Translations under genes and position numbers: made by a program
In this document: piece after piece, positions 1 to 8,137 of the stretch
Position numbering within the stretch: position 1 is the stretch's first letter
Layout: every line of letters starts with the position of its first letter
NCBI GenBank assembly: GCA_910586225.1
Contig: CAJUIL010000015.1
Location: 1 to 64,000 of the forward strand
From: an uncultured Eubacterium sp.
GTDB lineage: Bacteria; Bacillota; Clostridia; Lachnospirales; Lachnospiraceae
Reading direction: 5' to 3'
DNA length: 64,000 nucleotides
Notes under the pieces: generated by a model
What the model saw: only the letters and a program-made list of their open reading frames with translations
Told to the model about the DNA's origin: nothing
Databases searched by the model: none

Positions 1-110
1 ATATAACAGAAAATTTGAAACTTGGGAATACATAAAAGCTTGCGTTTACCGTGGGCACATCGTAAAACGCTTTCAATTTCGGAAAGTAGATGAATGTACA
101 TAAAAAACAC

Positions 111-139
111 TTTACGGCATACCAAAACAGTGCTATAAT
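111..139 (+). promoter_or_regulatory. Sigma-A type promoter for the HAD phosphatase gene
   Basis: TTTACG (111-116) and TATAAT (134-139) are separated by 17 bases, with a TG at 131-132 giving an extended -10. The HAD gene starts about 115 bases downstream. The rest of 1-254 shows no coding sequence. A weak hairpin at about 40-70 (gcgtttac / gtaaaacgc followed by T-rich sequence) could be the terminator of a gene left of the window. Confidence 0.65.
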
Positions 140-254
140 ATCCTGCATAAAGAAAAAACATATGTTTGCTATCCGCTGACAGCGGCGATCCAAAAAAGCT
201 GCAGCACAGGCAGACGTACAGAATGTTCAGCTGCAAAAGTAGGAAAGGAAAAAA

Positions 255-896
255 ATGTATCAGACAATTTTATTTGACTTAGACGGAACCTTGACTGATC
301 CAGGGATTGGTATTACAAACTCGGTGATGTACGCTTTGGAAAAATTTGGGATCCAGGTGTCGGACCGTTCTAAGCTTTACCCGTTTATCGGCCCGCCGTT
401 ACAGGATTCTTTTGAAACGTTTTACGGTTTTTCGAAAGCGGACGCAGAGATAGCGGTTACGTATTACCGTGAGTATTATAAGGATCAAGGAATTTATGAA
501 AACAAGCTGTACGATGGGATTTCCGAGCTTTTACAGATGCTTTGTGATGCGGGAAGGAAGCTGCTTGTAGCTACGTCCAAGCCAGAGGAGTTTGCGGTAA
601 GGATATTGGAACATTTTCAGATCAGTAGGTATTTTACATACATTGCAGGCGCGGATATGAATGGGCCGCGGACTCAAAAGGCTGACGTGATCTCCTATGC
701 GCTTGCGTCTGGGAGGGTTACAGAGCGTTCATCAGCGGTGATGGTTGGCGACCGGGCGTATGATATTGTGGGAGCAAAGCAGAATGGGATCGATTCGGTC
801 GGGGTGCTGTTTGGGTATGGAAGCAGACAGGAACTGGCACAAGCAGGAGCAGATTATATTGCAGAACGGCCCTATGATATTGGGCAGCTTGTGTAG
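255..896 (+). CDS. HAD-superfamily phosphatase (Gph/PGP-like)
   Basis: Predicted cytoplasmic phosphomonoesterase of the haloacid dehalogenase superfamily. All four HAD motifs are visible: the nucleophile and acid/base aspartates D8 and D10 in FDLDGTLTD, motif II Thr/Ser at residues 107-108 (ATSKP), the motif III lysine near 142, and motif IV GDRAYD at 165-170. A helical cap (about residues 20-85) sits between motifs I and II, as in phosphoglycolate phosphatase and pyrophosphatase PpaX. Length (213 residues) is normal. The ATG at 255 follows a clear aggaaagga Shine-Dalgarno sequence. The substrate cannot be told from sequence. The gene is monocistronic, with its own promoter and a large inverted repeat just after its stop. 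Confidence 0.9.
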   Translation: MYQTILFDLDGTLTDPGIGITNSVMYALEKFGIQVSDRSKLYPFIGPPLQDSFETFYGFSKADAEIAVTYYREYYKDQGIYENKLYDGISELLQMLCDAGRKLLVATSKPEEFAVRILEHFQISRYFTYIAGADMNGPRTQKADVISYALASGRVTERSSAVMVGDRAYDIVGAKQNGIDSVGVLFGYGSRQELAQAGADYIAERPYDIGQLV

Positions 897-900
897 TGTT

Positions 901-953
901 TAGAGCGTGTCTTAAAAATCATTCCTGTCAGATGCATTTTAAGACACGCTCTA
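901..953. repeat. 17-bp perfect inverted repeat downstream of the HAD gene
   Basis: Bases 901-917 (tagagcgtgtcttaaaa) are exactly mirrored at 937-953, with a 19-base loop. No T-tract follows, so it is not a typical intrinsic terminator. It may be a small palindromic element or the paired ends of a lost insertion; it could still act as an mRNA 3'-end hairpin between the HAD gene and metF. Confidence 0.7.
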
Positions 954-998
954 GCCCGAAAAACAGTTTGATATAGTATAGAATAGGAAGGAAATGTT

Positions 999-1859
999 AT
1001 GAAGCTATCGCAGATACATCAACAGAAAAAAAATGTCCTCTCTTTTGAAATCTTTCCGCCGAAAAAGGATGAGGAATTAAAAAATATTGATAAGACACTG
1101 GAAATATTGTGTGAATTAAAGCCGGATTTTATCAGCGTGACGTTCGGGGCAGGCGGCAGCTCGAACCATAATAAAACGATTCGGCTTGCAAAAAAGATTA
1201 AAGAAGAATATGGTGTCGAACCAGTTGTCCATTTGACCTGCCTTTGCTATGACCAAGCGGAGATTGACGAGTTTTCAAGAGAACTTGCCTTAGAGGGGAT
1301 TCAAAACGTACTTGCGCTGCGCGGTGACCGCAACCCGCAGGTGGCGGAGAAAAAGGACTTTGCCCATGCGTCGGATCTGATCACATATTTGCGAAAGAGC
1401 AGTAATTTTTGCATTGCAGGAGCTTGCTATCCGGAGTGTCATCCGGAATCGGCCGGGCGGGTGGAGGAAATGCGTTATCTTCGGAAAAAGGTAGATGCCG
1501 GAGCGGAGGTATTGCTGTCCCAGCTGTTTTTTGACAACAATTATTTTTATCGCTTTGTGGAGGACTGCCGGATCGCAGGCATTGACGTGCCGATCACACC
1601 GGGGATCATGCCGGTGATCAACGCGTCGCAGATTAAACGGATGGTTACGATGTGCGGAGCTTCGCTGCCGCAGCGGTTTGAACGCATCATTCATAGGTTT
1701 GAGGGAAATAAGGAGGCGTTGTTTGACGCCGGAATATCCTATGCGCTCAGCCAGATTATTGACTTGCTTGCAAATGATGTGGACGGTATTCATTTATATA
1801 CTATGAATAATCCGGCTGTGGCGCGTAAAATTTGCGAGGGGATCAAGCATATCGTGTAA
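999..1859 (+). CDS. metF: Methylenetetrahydrofolate reductase (MetF family)
   Basis: Flavoprotein reducing 5,10-methylene-THF to 5-methyl-THF, the methyl donor for methionine synthesis; in acetogenic Clostridia the same family also works in the Wood-Ljungdahl pathway. The N-terminal strand SFEIFPPK (about 15-22) carries the conserved Glu, followed by SVTFGAGG (46-53), ALRGD near 107, the flavin-contacting GACYPECHPES stretch and LLSQLFFDN of the TIM barrel. 286 residues is the usual bacterial length, with no C-terminal regulatory domain. The ATG at 999 has a ggaagg Shine-Dalgarno sequence. A 5-formyl-THF cyclo-ligase lies 1.4 kb downstream, so folate one-carbon genes cluster here. Confidence 0.93.
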   Translation: MKLSQIHQQKKNVLSFEIFPPKKDEELKNIDKTLEILCELKPDFISVTFGAGGSSNHNKTIRLAKKIKEEYGVEPVVHLTCLCYDQAEIDEFSRELALEGIQNVLALRGDRNPQVAEKKDFAHASDLITYLRKSSNFCIAGACYPECHPESAGRVEEMRYLRKKVDAGAEVLLSQLFFDNNYFYRFVEDCRIAGIDVPITPGIMPVINASQIKRMVTMCGASLPQRFERIIHRFEGNKEALFDAGISYALSQIIDLLANDVDGIHLYTMNNPAVARKICEGIKHIV

Positions 1860-1902
1860 AAGAAGCTGAAAACTGTTACGCCAAACGCAGGAGCTTTGGA
1901 TC

Positions 1903-2904
1903 TCAGTTCGTTTTCATCGGAATTTCTGTCCCGATACCGGAGGATGTGTGCAGCTTTTCATCGGAGGTAATAAAAATAGCCTCTGTCTGTTCCAGCGATT
2001 CCACCAGCTTCATTCCCTGTACAAGCCCAAGCGCAAAGCAGGCCGTGCTTAAGGCGTCGCCGTCCGTGGAGTCCTTACAGATAATGGAAACGCTGAGCAG
2101 ACCGTTATCATACGGATAGCCGGATCCTGTATCCAAGATATGGTGATAGCGGATGCCGTCCTGTTCAAAGCAGCGTTCATAAATGCCGGAGGTCACAACG
2201 CTGCGGTCTTTGACGGATACGGAGGCGATCGACGCGCCTGTTTCGTCAAAGGGCCGTTGGATGCCGATGCTGTAAGCGCTGCCGTCTGCCTTTTCGCCAA
2301 TGGTCAGCACGTTTCCGCCCAGATTGATCAGGCCGCTGGTAACACCTTGAGATAATAAGTAAGATTTCATTTTGTCCGCGATATATCCTTTTGCGATGCC
2401 TCCTAAGTCGATGGCGCTGTCTGGGTCAGACAGTGAAATTTCATTTCCGTTGATCTGGATATTCCGGTAATCGATCGTATCTGCGGCCGCCGCAGCTGCT
2501 TCGGCATCAGGTACAGATGGCGTCTTTGCTTGAAAATCCCATAGATCCGTTAATTTCCCAAGGGTGATGTCAAATTTTCCGTTGCTTAACTGGGCGTAGG
2601 TAATGCCTTTTTGGATCAGCTCCAGCGTTTCCTCATGCACTTGTACAGGCTTTCCTGCAGCTGCGTTGATCTTGGAAATATCACTGTCCGGAATACTGGT
2701 GCTGAAATATTGCTCATAAGTCTCCGCCATGGAAAAACAGTGCTCCAGCTCTTTTGTTTTGGACGGGTCATAGAGCGTAATAGAGATAATCGTGTCAAAA
2801 TAAAATCCGTTCCGGCGGATAGGCTCTTTCGTGCCGCAGCCTGAAAAAAGCAGACAGAGCAGAAGCAGCGGCAGCAGCTTTAAAATGTATTTTTTGAATA
2901 GCAT
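1903..2904 (-). CDS. apbE: ApbE lipoprotein, FAD:protein FMN transferase
   Basis: Exported Mg-dependent enzyme that transfers FMN from FAD onto a Thr/Ser of extracytoplasmic target proteins. A lipoprotein signal is clear: KK start, a leucine-rich core and the lipobox LFSGC with Cys near residue 23. Family motifs follow in order: the DLGGIAKGYIAD segment, LINLGGN, the TSGIYERCF segment and HHILDTGSGYP (the usual HILDPxTG with variation), then DALSTACFALG. The 333-residue length is typical. The gene converges on metF. No FMN-binding-domain target is encoded nearby, but a NusG-II protein and a Gx-type membrane protein, which often accompany such redox genes in Firmicutes, lie at 5.4-6.4 kb. Confidence 0.92.
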   Translation of the reverse strand: MLFKKYILKLLPLLLLCLLFSGCGTKEPIRRNGFYFDTIISITLYDPSKTKELEHCFSMAETYEQYFSTSIPDSDISKINAAAGKPVQVHEETLELIQKGITYAQLSNGKFDITLGKLTDLWDFQAKTPSVPDAEAAAAAADTIDYRNIQINGNEISLSDPDSAIDLGGIAKGYIADKMKSYLLSQGVTSGLINLGGNVLTIGEKADGSAYSIGIQRPFDETGASIASVSVKDRSVVTSGIYERCFEQDGIRYHHILDTGSGYPYDNGLLSVSIICKDSTDGDALSTACFALGLVQGMKLVESLEQTEAIFITSDEKLHTSSGIGTEIPMKTN

Positions 2905-3010
2905 GAGAGTGATTCCTTTCTATAAAGAGATATGTGCTTTTTATGGTTTTCATTATAAAAAAGGAACCAAAAGTTGTCAAATAGTTCGTGTGGAAAGAGG
3001 AATAAAGCAG

Positions 3011-3040
3011 TTGCAGTTCAGTTGTCTGAACTGTTATACA
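3011..3040 (+). promoter_or_regulatory. Candidate promoter with an internal dyad
   Basis: TTGCAG (3011-3016) and TATACA (3035-3040) are 18 bases apart. A perfect 8-bp dyad, cagttcag-ttgt-ctgaactg (3014-3033), fills the spacer, a position expected for a repressor site. The dyad also resembles the ends of the GTAACAGTTCAG repeats elsewhere in the window. It lies between divergent apbE and the DUF896 gene. Confidence 0.4.
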
Positions 3041-3065
3041 AAGTATAAGAAAAGGAGCAGAAAAA

Positions 3066-3293
3066 ATGCCAGATTTAAATATCAGCCGTATCAATGAATT
3101 GTATCATAAATCAAAAGCGGAAGGATTAACAGACGAAGAAAAAAAGGAGCAGCAGCTTTTACGCCAGCAGTATGTAGCGGCAATCCGGGGCAGTATCCGC
3201 AGCCAGTTAAATCAGATTGATATGCAGATGGAGGACGGTACGATTGTAAACCTTGGGGAAAAATACGAAAAGAAAACAAAGAATGAAGGTTAG
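3066..3293 (+). CDS. DUF896 (YnzC/UPF0291) family protein
   Basis: Small helical cytoplasmic protein of 75 residues. The DUF896 pattern is plain: INRINELxxKxKxxGLTxEEKxEQxxLRxxYVxxIRGSxRxQL. B. subtilis YnzC is the structural model and is under SOS control there; its biochemical role is unknown. The ATG at 3066 follows aaaggag. The stop lies 3 bases before the cyclo-ligase start at 3297, so the two genes are co-transcribed. Confidence 0.9.
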   Translation: MPDLNISRINELYHKSKAEGLTDEEKKEQQLLRQQYVAAIRGSIRSQLNQIDMQMEDGTIVNLGEKYEKKTKNEG

Positions 3294-3296
3294 GCG

Positions 3297-3860
3297 ATGA
3301 AGGAGAAAAACAAGATCCGCAGCGAGTACCGGACAAAGCGGGATGCAATGCCGGATGCGCTTGTCAGGCAGTTGTCCGATACGATCGCACAGTATTTATT
3401 AGATTGGGAGTTGTATCAGAATGCGCAGCGGGTATTTTTTTATTATCCGTTAGGCAAGGAGGTTTCTCTGCTGCCTGTTATACAGGAGGCTCTTCGAGCA
3501 GGCAGGCATTGCGCGTTTCCGAAAACATTTGGTGATAAGATGGCGTTTTATGAGATTTCGGATCTGCGGGAGCTGAAAGAAGGCAGGTTCCATGTGATGG
3601 AGCCGCAGGCAGAAGGGGATAAGCCGGATCTGCGGGAGCCGGATCTGTGCTTTGTGCCGGGGCTTGCGTTTGATCTGGCAGGCGGCAGGCTTGGCTATGG
3701 AAAAGGTTATTATGACAGATACTTTGCGCATAAGGGTGCGGCTGTGCTCGTTGGGTGTGCGTTCAGCTGTCAGATTGCGGACAGGCTTATGGCGGATGCG
3801 TGGGATATCCGGATGGACTATTTGGTGAGCGAGCAGGGGATCATAACCTTAGAAACATAA
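3297..3860 (+). CDS. 5-formyltetrahydrofolate cyclo-ligase
   Basis: ATP-dependent enzyme converting 5-formyl-THF to 5,10-methenyl-THF, recycling a storage or inhibitory folate. The N-terminal basic segment KxxxRxxxRxxRDAMP and the signature GGRLGYGKGYYDRYF (about 138-152), which binds ATP and substrate, are both intact. 187 residues is full length. The start ATG lies 3 bases after the DUF896 stop and is preceded by gaaggttagg. With metF upstream it fits a local folate one-carbon group. Confidence 0.93.
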   Translation: MKEKNKIRSEYRTKRDAMPDALVRQLSDTIAQYLLDWELYQNAQRVFFYYPLGKEVSLLPVIQEALRAGRHCAFPKTFGDKMAFYEISDLRELKEGRFHVMEPQAEGDKPDLREPDLCFVPGLAFDLAGGRLGYGKGYYDRYFAHKGAAVLVGCAFSCQIADRLMADAWDIRMDYLVSEQGIITLET

Positions 3861-4031
3861 AGCTCGAACGTGTGAGTAAGAAATATAGATTGGGATGAAG
3901 CTGAGCATTATTTATATGACATGATAAACATAAAAAAGAAACGAGCACCCCGCTTGAGCCAGAAAGCTGTACGGTAAAAACCCGCTTCTTTTTGTATATT
4001 GTATGATAGAAAGGTAATAAAGTCAAGGAAT

Positions 4032-5477
4032 ATGTATAATGAAATTGATTTAGATAAAATAGATATTCATGCAAAACCACCCATAGAGGAACCAGACAGA
4101 CAATACTATTATATGGCAAAATGCCGGGAATGGGTTCGGGAGTTTGAACGGAAAAATAGCCGTCGCCCATGCTTTTGTACGCAAACCTTCGGGTGTCAGA
4201 TGAATGCGCGGGATTCGGAAAAGCTGGGAGGGATTTTAACGCTTGCTGGGTTTGCGGAGACGGAGAGCGAGCAGGCGGATCTTGTTATTTATAATACGTG
4301 TACTGTGCGTGAGAATGCAAATAACCGGGTTTATGGGCGGCTTGGGTACCTGCACAGCCTGAAAAAGAAGCGCCCGCATATGCGTATCGCGTTGTGCGGC
4401 TGCATGATGCAGGAGCCTGCGGTTGTAGAAAAGCTAAAACAAAGCTATCGGTTTGTCAACCTTGTTTTCGGGACGCATAACCTGTACCAGTTTGCCGAGC
4501 TGCTGGCGCGTTCTTTTGAGACGGATAAAATGGTCGTTGCTGTATGGGATCAGGCGGAGCAGATTGTAGAAGAGCTGCCTGCAGAACGGAAGTTTTCTTT
4601 TAAATCCGGGGTGAATGTTATGTTTGGCTGCAACAATTTCTGCAGCTACTGTATCGTACCGTATGTCCGCGGACGGGAAAAAAGCCGTGAGCCAAAAGAA
4701 ATCCTGCGGGAAATCGAACAGCTTGTATCCGATGGAGTAGTGGAGATCATGCTGCTGGGGCAGAATGTAAATTCGTATGGAAAGACGTTGAACCCTCCGG
4801 TGACATTTGCACAGCTTTTACAGGAGGTGGAAAAGATCGAAGGGCTAAGGCGCATTCGGTTTATGACGTCCCATCCAAAGGACTTATCGGATGAGCTGAT
4901 CGAGGTTATGGCACATTCGAAAAAAATCTGCCGTCATCTGCATTTGCCGCTGCAGTCCGGAAGCTCGCGGATCTTGGAGAAAATGAACCGCCGTTACGAT
5001 AAAGAAGCATATCTGGCATTGGTGGAGCGGATACGCAAGGCGATGCCGGAGCTTGCGCTTACGACGGATATGATTGTCGGGTTTCCGGGAGAGACTGAAG
5101 AGGACTTTCTGGAAACGATGGACGTTGTAAAAAAAGTCGGATTTGATTCGGCGTTTACTTTTATCTATTCCAGACGGAGTGGGACTCCGGCAGCAGAGAT
5201 GGAAGGCCAGGTGCCGCAGGAGGTTGTAAAGGAGCGTTTTGACCGTCTGCTGACGCAGGTACAGCAGATCGCAGCGCAAAAAGCGCAGCGACTCGTAGGA
5301 AGCGTTCAGGAGGTGCTGGTAGAGAGCGTGAATGAGCAAGACGCGTCTCTTGTGACCGGAAAAACGGAGCATAATTTCACAGTTCATCTTCCAGGGACGG
5401 CTGAGCTTGTCGGACAGCTGGTGGACGTCCGGCTGGATGAATGCCGGGGATTTTATTACTATGGCAGCATCGTGTGA
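4032..5477 (+). CDS. miaB: tRNA-2-methylthio-N6-dimethylallyladenosine synthase MiaB
   Basis: Radical SAM methylthiotransferase acting on i6A37 of tRNAs that read UNN codons. The UPF0004 domain supplies three Cys for the auxiliary cluster (TFGCQMNARDSEKL, NTCTVRENA, CGCMMQ). The radical SAM CxxxCxxC follows as CNNFCSYCIVPYVRGRE, and a C-terminal TRAM domain ends the protein. The 481-residue form from ATG 4032 is chosen over a TTG at 3999 because aagga stands just upstream and TTG has no Shine-Dalgarno sequence; the spacing is short, so the start is not certain. MiaB rather than RimO, given GCQMN and similarity along the whole length. A second methylthiotransferase (rimO) is at 34.2 kb. Confidence 0.93.
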   Translation: MYNEIDLDKIDIHAKPPIEEPDRQYYYMAKCREWVREFERKNSRRPCFCTQTFGCQMNARDSEKLGGILTLAGFAETESEQADLVIYNTCTVRENANNRVYGRLGYLHSLKKKRPHMRIALCGCMMQEPAVVEKLKQSYRFVNLVFGTHNLYQFAELLARSFETDKMVVAVWDQAEQIVEELPAERKFSFKSGVNVMFGCNNFCSYCIVPYVRGREKSREPKEILREIEQLVSDGVVEIMLLGQNVNSYGKTLNPPVTFAQLLQEVEKIEGLRRIRFMTSHPKDLSDELIEVMAHSKKICRHLHLPLQSGSSRILEKMNRRYDKEAYLALVERIRKAMPELALTTDMIVGFPGETEEDFLETMDVVKKVGFDSAFTFIYSRRSGTPAAEMEGQVPQEVVKERFDRLLTQVQQIAAQKAQRLVGSVQEVLVESVNEQDASLVTGKTEHNFTVHLPGTAELVGQLVDVRLDECRGFYYYGSIV

Positions 5478-5889
5478 CAAGACGGACAGAAGGCCCAAGC
5501 AGGAGCAGAGCGCAAGGCGCATTGGAAAAACGGACGTATGGCTGCTCGGAATGCTGCTGTTGGCGGGCTGTGCCGGTCTTGGGTTCGTTTCGATGCAAAG
5601 AGCGCAAGCCGGATCGATGGTACAGCTTCAGGTGAATGGGGAAATGTATGGGACATATTCCTTAGAAAAAGAACAGGCAGTTCCGGTTTCTGTTAACGGT
5701 AAGGTCACGAATACACTTCAGATTGCAGATGGCAAGGCGAAAATGGTGGAAGCTGACTGCCCGGACCAGCTTTGCATACACCAAAGGGCGATCGCGAAGC
5801 AGGGTGAGACGATTGTTTGCCTGCCAAATAAAGTGGTAGCAGAGGTTGTAGGAGAGGAAGCGTCAAAGCTGGATGCAGTTTCACAGTAA
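5461..5889 (+). CDS. NusG domain II-containing membrane-anchored protein
   Basis: About 142 residues: a short cytoplasmic N-terminus, one transmembrane helix (VWLLGMLLLAGCAGLGFV, about 25-42) and an extracytoplasmic beta domain of the NusG-II type. The end motif DCPDQLCIHQRAI...ETIVCLPNKVV has three cysteines that could form a disulfide or bind a cofactor. The ATG at 5461 overlaps the miaB stop and is preceded by gggga; a longer TTG start at 5407 is less likely. The following gene encodes a Gx-type membrane protein, a pairing common in Firmicutes. Its function is not established. Confidence 0.8.
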   Translation: MAASCDKTDRRPKQEQSARRIGKTDVWLLGMLLLAGCAGLGFVSMQRAQAGSMVQLQVNGEMYGTYSLEKEQAVPVSVNGKVTNTLQIADGKAKMVEADCPDQLCIHQRAIAKQGETIVCLPNKVVAEVVGEEASKLDAVSQ

Positions 5890-5939
5890 ACTGCGCTGTA
5901 CTTAGCTTTTCTGTATGAAATTAATGAGGTTTGATAGCT

Positions 5940-6434
5940 ATGAAAAAAACGGCATATCTTGGTATGTTCCTGGCGCTTGCTCTGATCTGCAGCTACGTTG
6001 AATCGCTGATCCCGTTTAACTTTGGCATTCCGGGCATCAAGATTGGGCTGGCGAACATCGTAGTTATTATGATGCTGTATACCGTAGGGATGAAAAGTGC
6101 GCTGCTTGTTTCCATTTCGCGCATTTTGCTGGCAGGTTTGCTGTTTGGGAATCTGTTTAGCATTTTGTACAGCCTCTCAGGCGGGCTGCTCAGCTTTTTT
6201 TGCATGATGATGCTAAAGCGGACGGGCAGGCTTCGGATTATTTCTGTCAGCGCGGTAGGAGGGATCACGCATAATTTCGGACAACTGTGTATGGCGGCGC
6301 TTGTGGTGGAAAATGTGCGCCTGTTTTATTATTTTCCGGCGCTGCTGCTGGCGGGTGTTGTGACGGGGGTGCTGATCGGGGCGGCAGCGCAGGAGGTACT
6401 GCTGCGTCTGCCCAAAAATGGAAGTGAACGGTAA
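5940..6434 (+). CDS. Gx transporter-like integral membrane protein (heptaprenyl diphosphate synthase component I annotation)
   Basis: About 164 residues with five or six hydrophobic segments. The N-terminus KKTAYLGMFLALALICSYVESLIPF and the central GIPGIKIGLANIV are typical of the Gx/ECF-S-like family often mislabelled as heptaprenyl diphosphate synthase subunit I. Such proteins resemble substrate-binding S components of ECF transporters. The ATG at 5940 follows gaggt at 5926-5930; the TTG at 5931 is too close to it. It sits next to the NusG-II gene, probably in one transcript, and 24 bases before ruvA. The substrate is unknown. Confidence 0.8.
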   Translation: MKKTAYLGMFLALALICSYVESLIPFNFGIPGIKIGLANIVVIMMLYTVGMKSALLVSISRILLAGLLFGNLFSILYSLSGGLLSFFCMMMLKRTGRLRIISVSAVGGITHNFGQLCMAALVVENVRLFYYFPALLLAGVVTGVLIGAAAQEVLLRLPKNGSER

Positions 6435-6457
6435 CAGGTATTGGAAAAGGAGTTTTT

Positions 6458-7066
6458 ATGATATCCTATGTAAAAGGAAAATTGGCGGATATTTCAGAAG
6501 GCAGTATCGTGATCGATGTGTCAGGCATCGGCTGGCAGGTCTTTGTACCGGGGCAGGTGCTTGACCATCTGCCTGCGCTGGGAGAAACAGTAAAAATACA
6601 TACGTGGCTGCAGGTGCGGGAGGATGCGATGACGCTGTTTGGATTTCTGACCAAGGATGATCTGCAGATTTTTAAGCTGCTGATCGGTGTAAACGGAATT
6701 GGCCCGAAAAATGCGCTCGCTATCCTTTCGGTGATGACGACGGACGACCTGCGGTTTGCAGTACTTGGAGACGACGCAAAGGCGATCGCAAGGACGCCGG
6801 GCGTTGGTACAAAGACAGCCCAACGCCTGATCTTGGAATTAAAGGATAAGGTCAGTCTGGAGGATGCGTTTGAGCAAAAGCTTGTCAATGTGCAGGAAGC
6901 GCAGGCGGATGCCTCCGGTGTAAAGGCAGAGGCGGTTATGGCGCTGACGGCGCTTGGCTATTCGTCCTCTGAGGCATTGAAAACGTTAAGCGGCATTGAG
7001 ATCACAGAGGATATGGATGTTGAGACGGTACTGAAACAGGCATTAAAAAAGATGGCAATGATTTAA
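6458..7066 (+). CDS. ruvA: Holliday junction branch migration protein RuvA
   Basis: DNA-binding subunit of the RuvAB branch migration motor. The order is an N-terminal OB fold (MISYVKGKLADI...), two helix-hairpin-helix motifs (LIGVNGIGPKNALAIL and TPGVGTKTAQRLILELKDK), an acidic linker and a C-terminal RuvB-contacting domain (AVMALTALGYSSSEAL). The 202-residue length is normal. The ATG at 6458 has aaaggag. ruvB starts 24 bases downstream, the usual ruvAB operon. Confidence 0.96.
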   Translation: MISYVKGKLADISEGSIVIDVSGIGWQVFVPGQVLDHLPALGETVKIHTWLQVREDAMTLFGFLTKDDLQIFKLLIGVNGIGPKNALAILSVMTTDDLRFAVLGDDAKAIARTPGVGTKTAQRLILELKDKVSLEDAFEQKLVNVQEAQADASGVKAEAVMALTALGYSSSEALKTLSGIEITEDMDVETVLKQALKKMAMI

Positions 7067-7090
7067 CAGGCAGAAAGGACAGGCGCCGAA

Positions 7091-8083
7091 ATGGAGAAAA
7101 GAGTGATTTCCACCCAGGTTCAGGACGAAGACCTTGTAGTGGAAAAAAGCCTGCGCCCCCAGACGTTGGATGAGTATATCGGGCAGGAAAAAGCAAAGAA
7201 AAATCTAAAGGTTTATATTGAAGCGGCAAAGCAGCGTAAGGAAGCGTTGGACCATGTGCTGTTTTTCGGCCCGCCGGGACTTGGTAAGACGACGTTGTCT
7301 GGGATTATCGCGAATGAAATGGGTACGCATATGAAGATTACATCCGGTCCGGCGATCGGCAAGCCGGGAGAGATGGCGGCAATCTTGAGCGGCCTGCAGG
7401 AAGGGGATGTCTTGTTTGTTGATGAGATCCACCGTCTGAACCGTCAGGTAGAGGAGGTGCTGTACCCAGCGATGGAGGATTACGCGATCGACATCATGAT
7501 CGGGAAAGGCGCGACGGCGCGTTCGATACGGCTGGATCTGCCGCATTTTACGCTCGTAGGGGCGACAACCAGAGCAGGACTATTGTCAGCGCCGCTTCGG
7601 GACCGCTTCGGGGTGATCCATCATTTGGAATTTTATACAGTAGAAGAGCTGCAGACGATCATTTTGCATTCTGCCTTGAAGCTGGAGGTGGGCATTGATG
7701 CGCCGGGTGCTTATGAGCTGGCGCGCCGCTCCAGAGGGACGCCGCGTCTGGCCAACCGGCTGCTTAAGCGGGTGCGTGATTTTGCGCAGGTTAAATATAA
7801 TGGGGAAATTACAGAAGAAGTGGCTGCATTTTCCTTAGACCTTCTGGAGGTGGACAAAATGGGGCTGGACCAGAATGACCGCAGCATTTTGCTGACGATC
7901 ATTCAAAAATTTTCCGGCGGTCCGGTTGGGCTGGATACGCTTGCGGCGTCGATTGGGGAGGATCCGGGAACGATCGAAGACGTCTATGAGCCGTTTTTAG
8001 TGCAAAACGGTCTGATCAACCGGACGCCAAAGGGACGTACGGCGACAGAGCTTGCGTATAAACATTTTGGAATTGTAAAATAA
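7091..8083 (+). CDS. ruvB: Holliday junction branch migration ATPase RuvB
   Basis: AAA+ motor driving branch migration with RuvA. Walker A is GPPGLGKTT near 60-68, Walker B is LFVDEIHR, sensor 1 is VGATTRAGLL, the arginine-finger region is APLRDRFG, and a C-terminal winged helix ends in GRTATELAYKHFG. 330 residues is standard. The ATG at 7091 is preceded by cagaaaggac. The gene ends before a promoter at 8087, so ruvAB and zapA are separate units. recU, the resolvase used by Bacillota in place of RuvC, is at 43.2 kb. Confidence 0.97.
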   Translation: MEKRVISTQVQDEDLVVEKSLRPQTLDEYIGQEKAKKNLKVYIEAAKQRKEALDHVLFFGPPGLGKTTLSGIIANEMGTHMKITSGPAIGKPGEMAAILSGLQEGDVLFVDEIHRLNRQVEEVLYPAMEDYAIDIMIGKGATARSIRLDLPHFTLVGATTRAGLLSAPLRDRFGVIHHLEFYTVEELQTIILHSALKLEVGIDAPGAYELARRSRGTPRLANRLLKRVRDFAQVKYNGEITEEVAAFSLDLLEVDKMGLDQNDRSILLTIIQKFSGGPVGLDTLAASIGEDPGTIEDVYEPFLVQNGLINRTPKGRTATELAYKHFGIVK

Positions 8084-8086
8084 TGG

Positions 8087-8116
8087 TTGTGCTTCTTTGC
8101 TGAAGTCTGATATAAT
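8087..8116 (+). promoter_or_regulatory. Promoter for zapA
   Basis: TTGTGC (8087-8092) and TATAAT (8111-8116) are 18 bases apart, in the short ruvB-zapA gap. The start codon follows 21 bases later. Confidence 0.6.
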
Positions 8117-8137
8117 GAAAAGACGGAGGATAAAGCG

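Noticed and set aside
4884..5522. 212-residue antisense ORF in miaB
   Set aside because: Opposite strand of a clear MiaB radical SAM gene; no promoter, start signal or motif.
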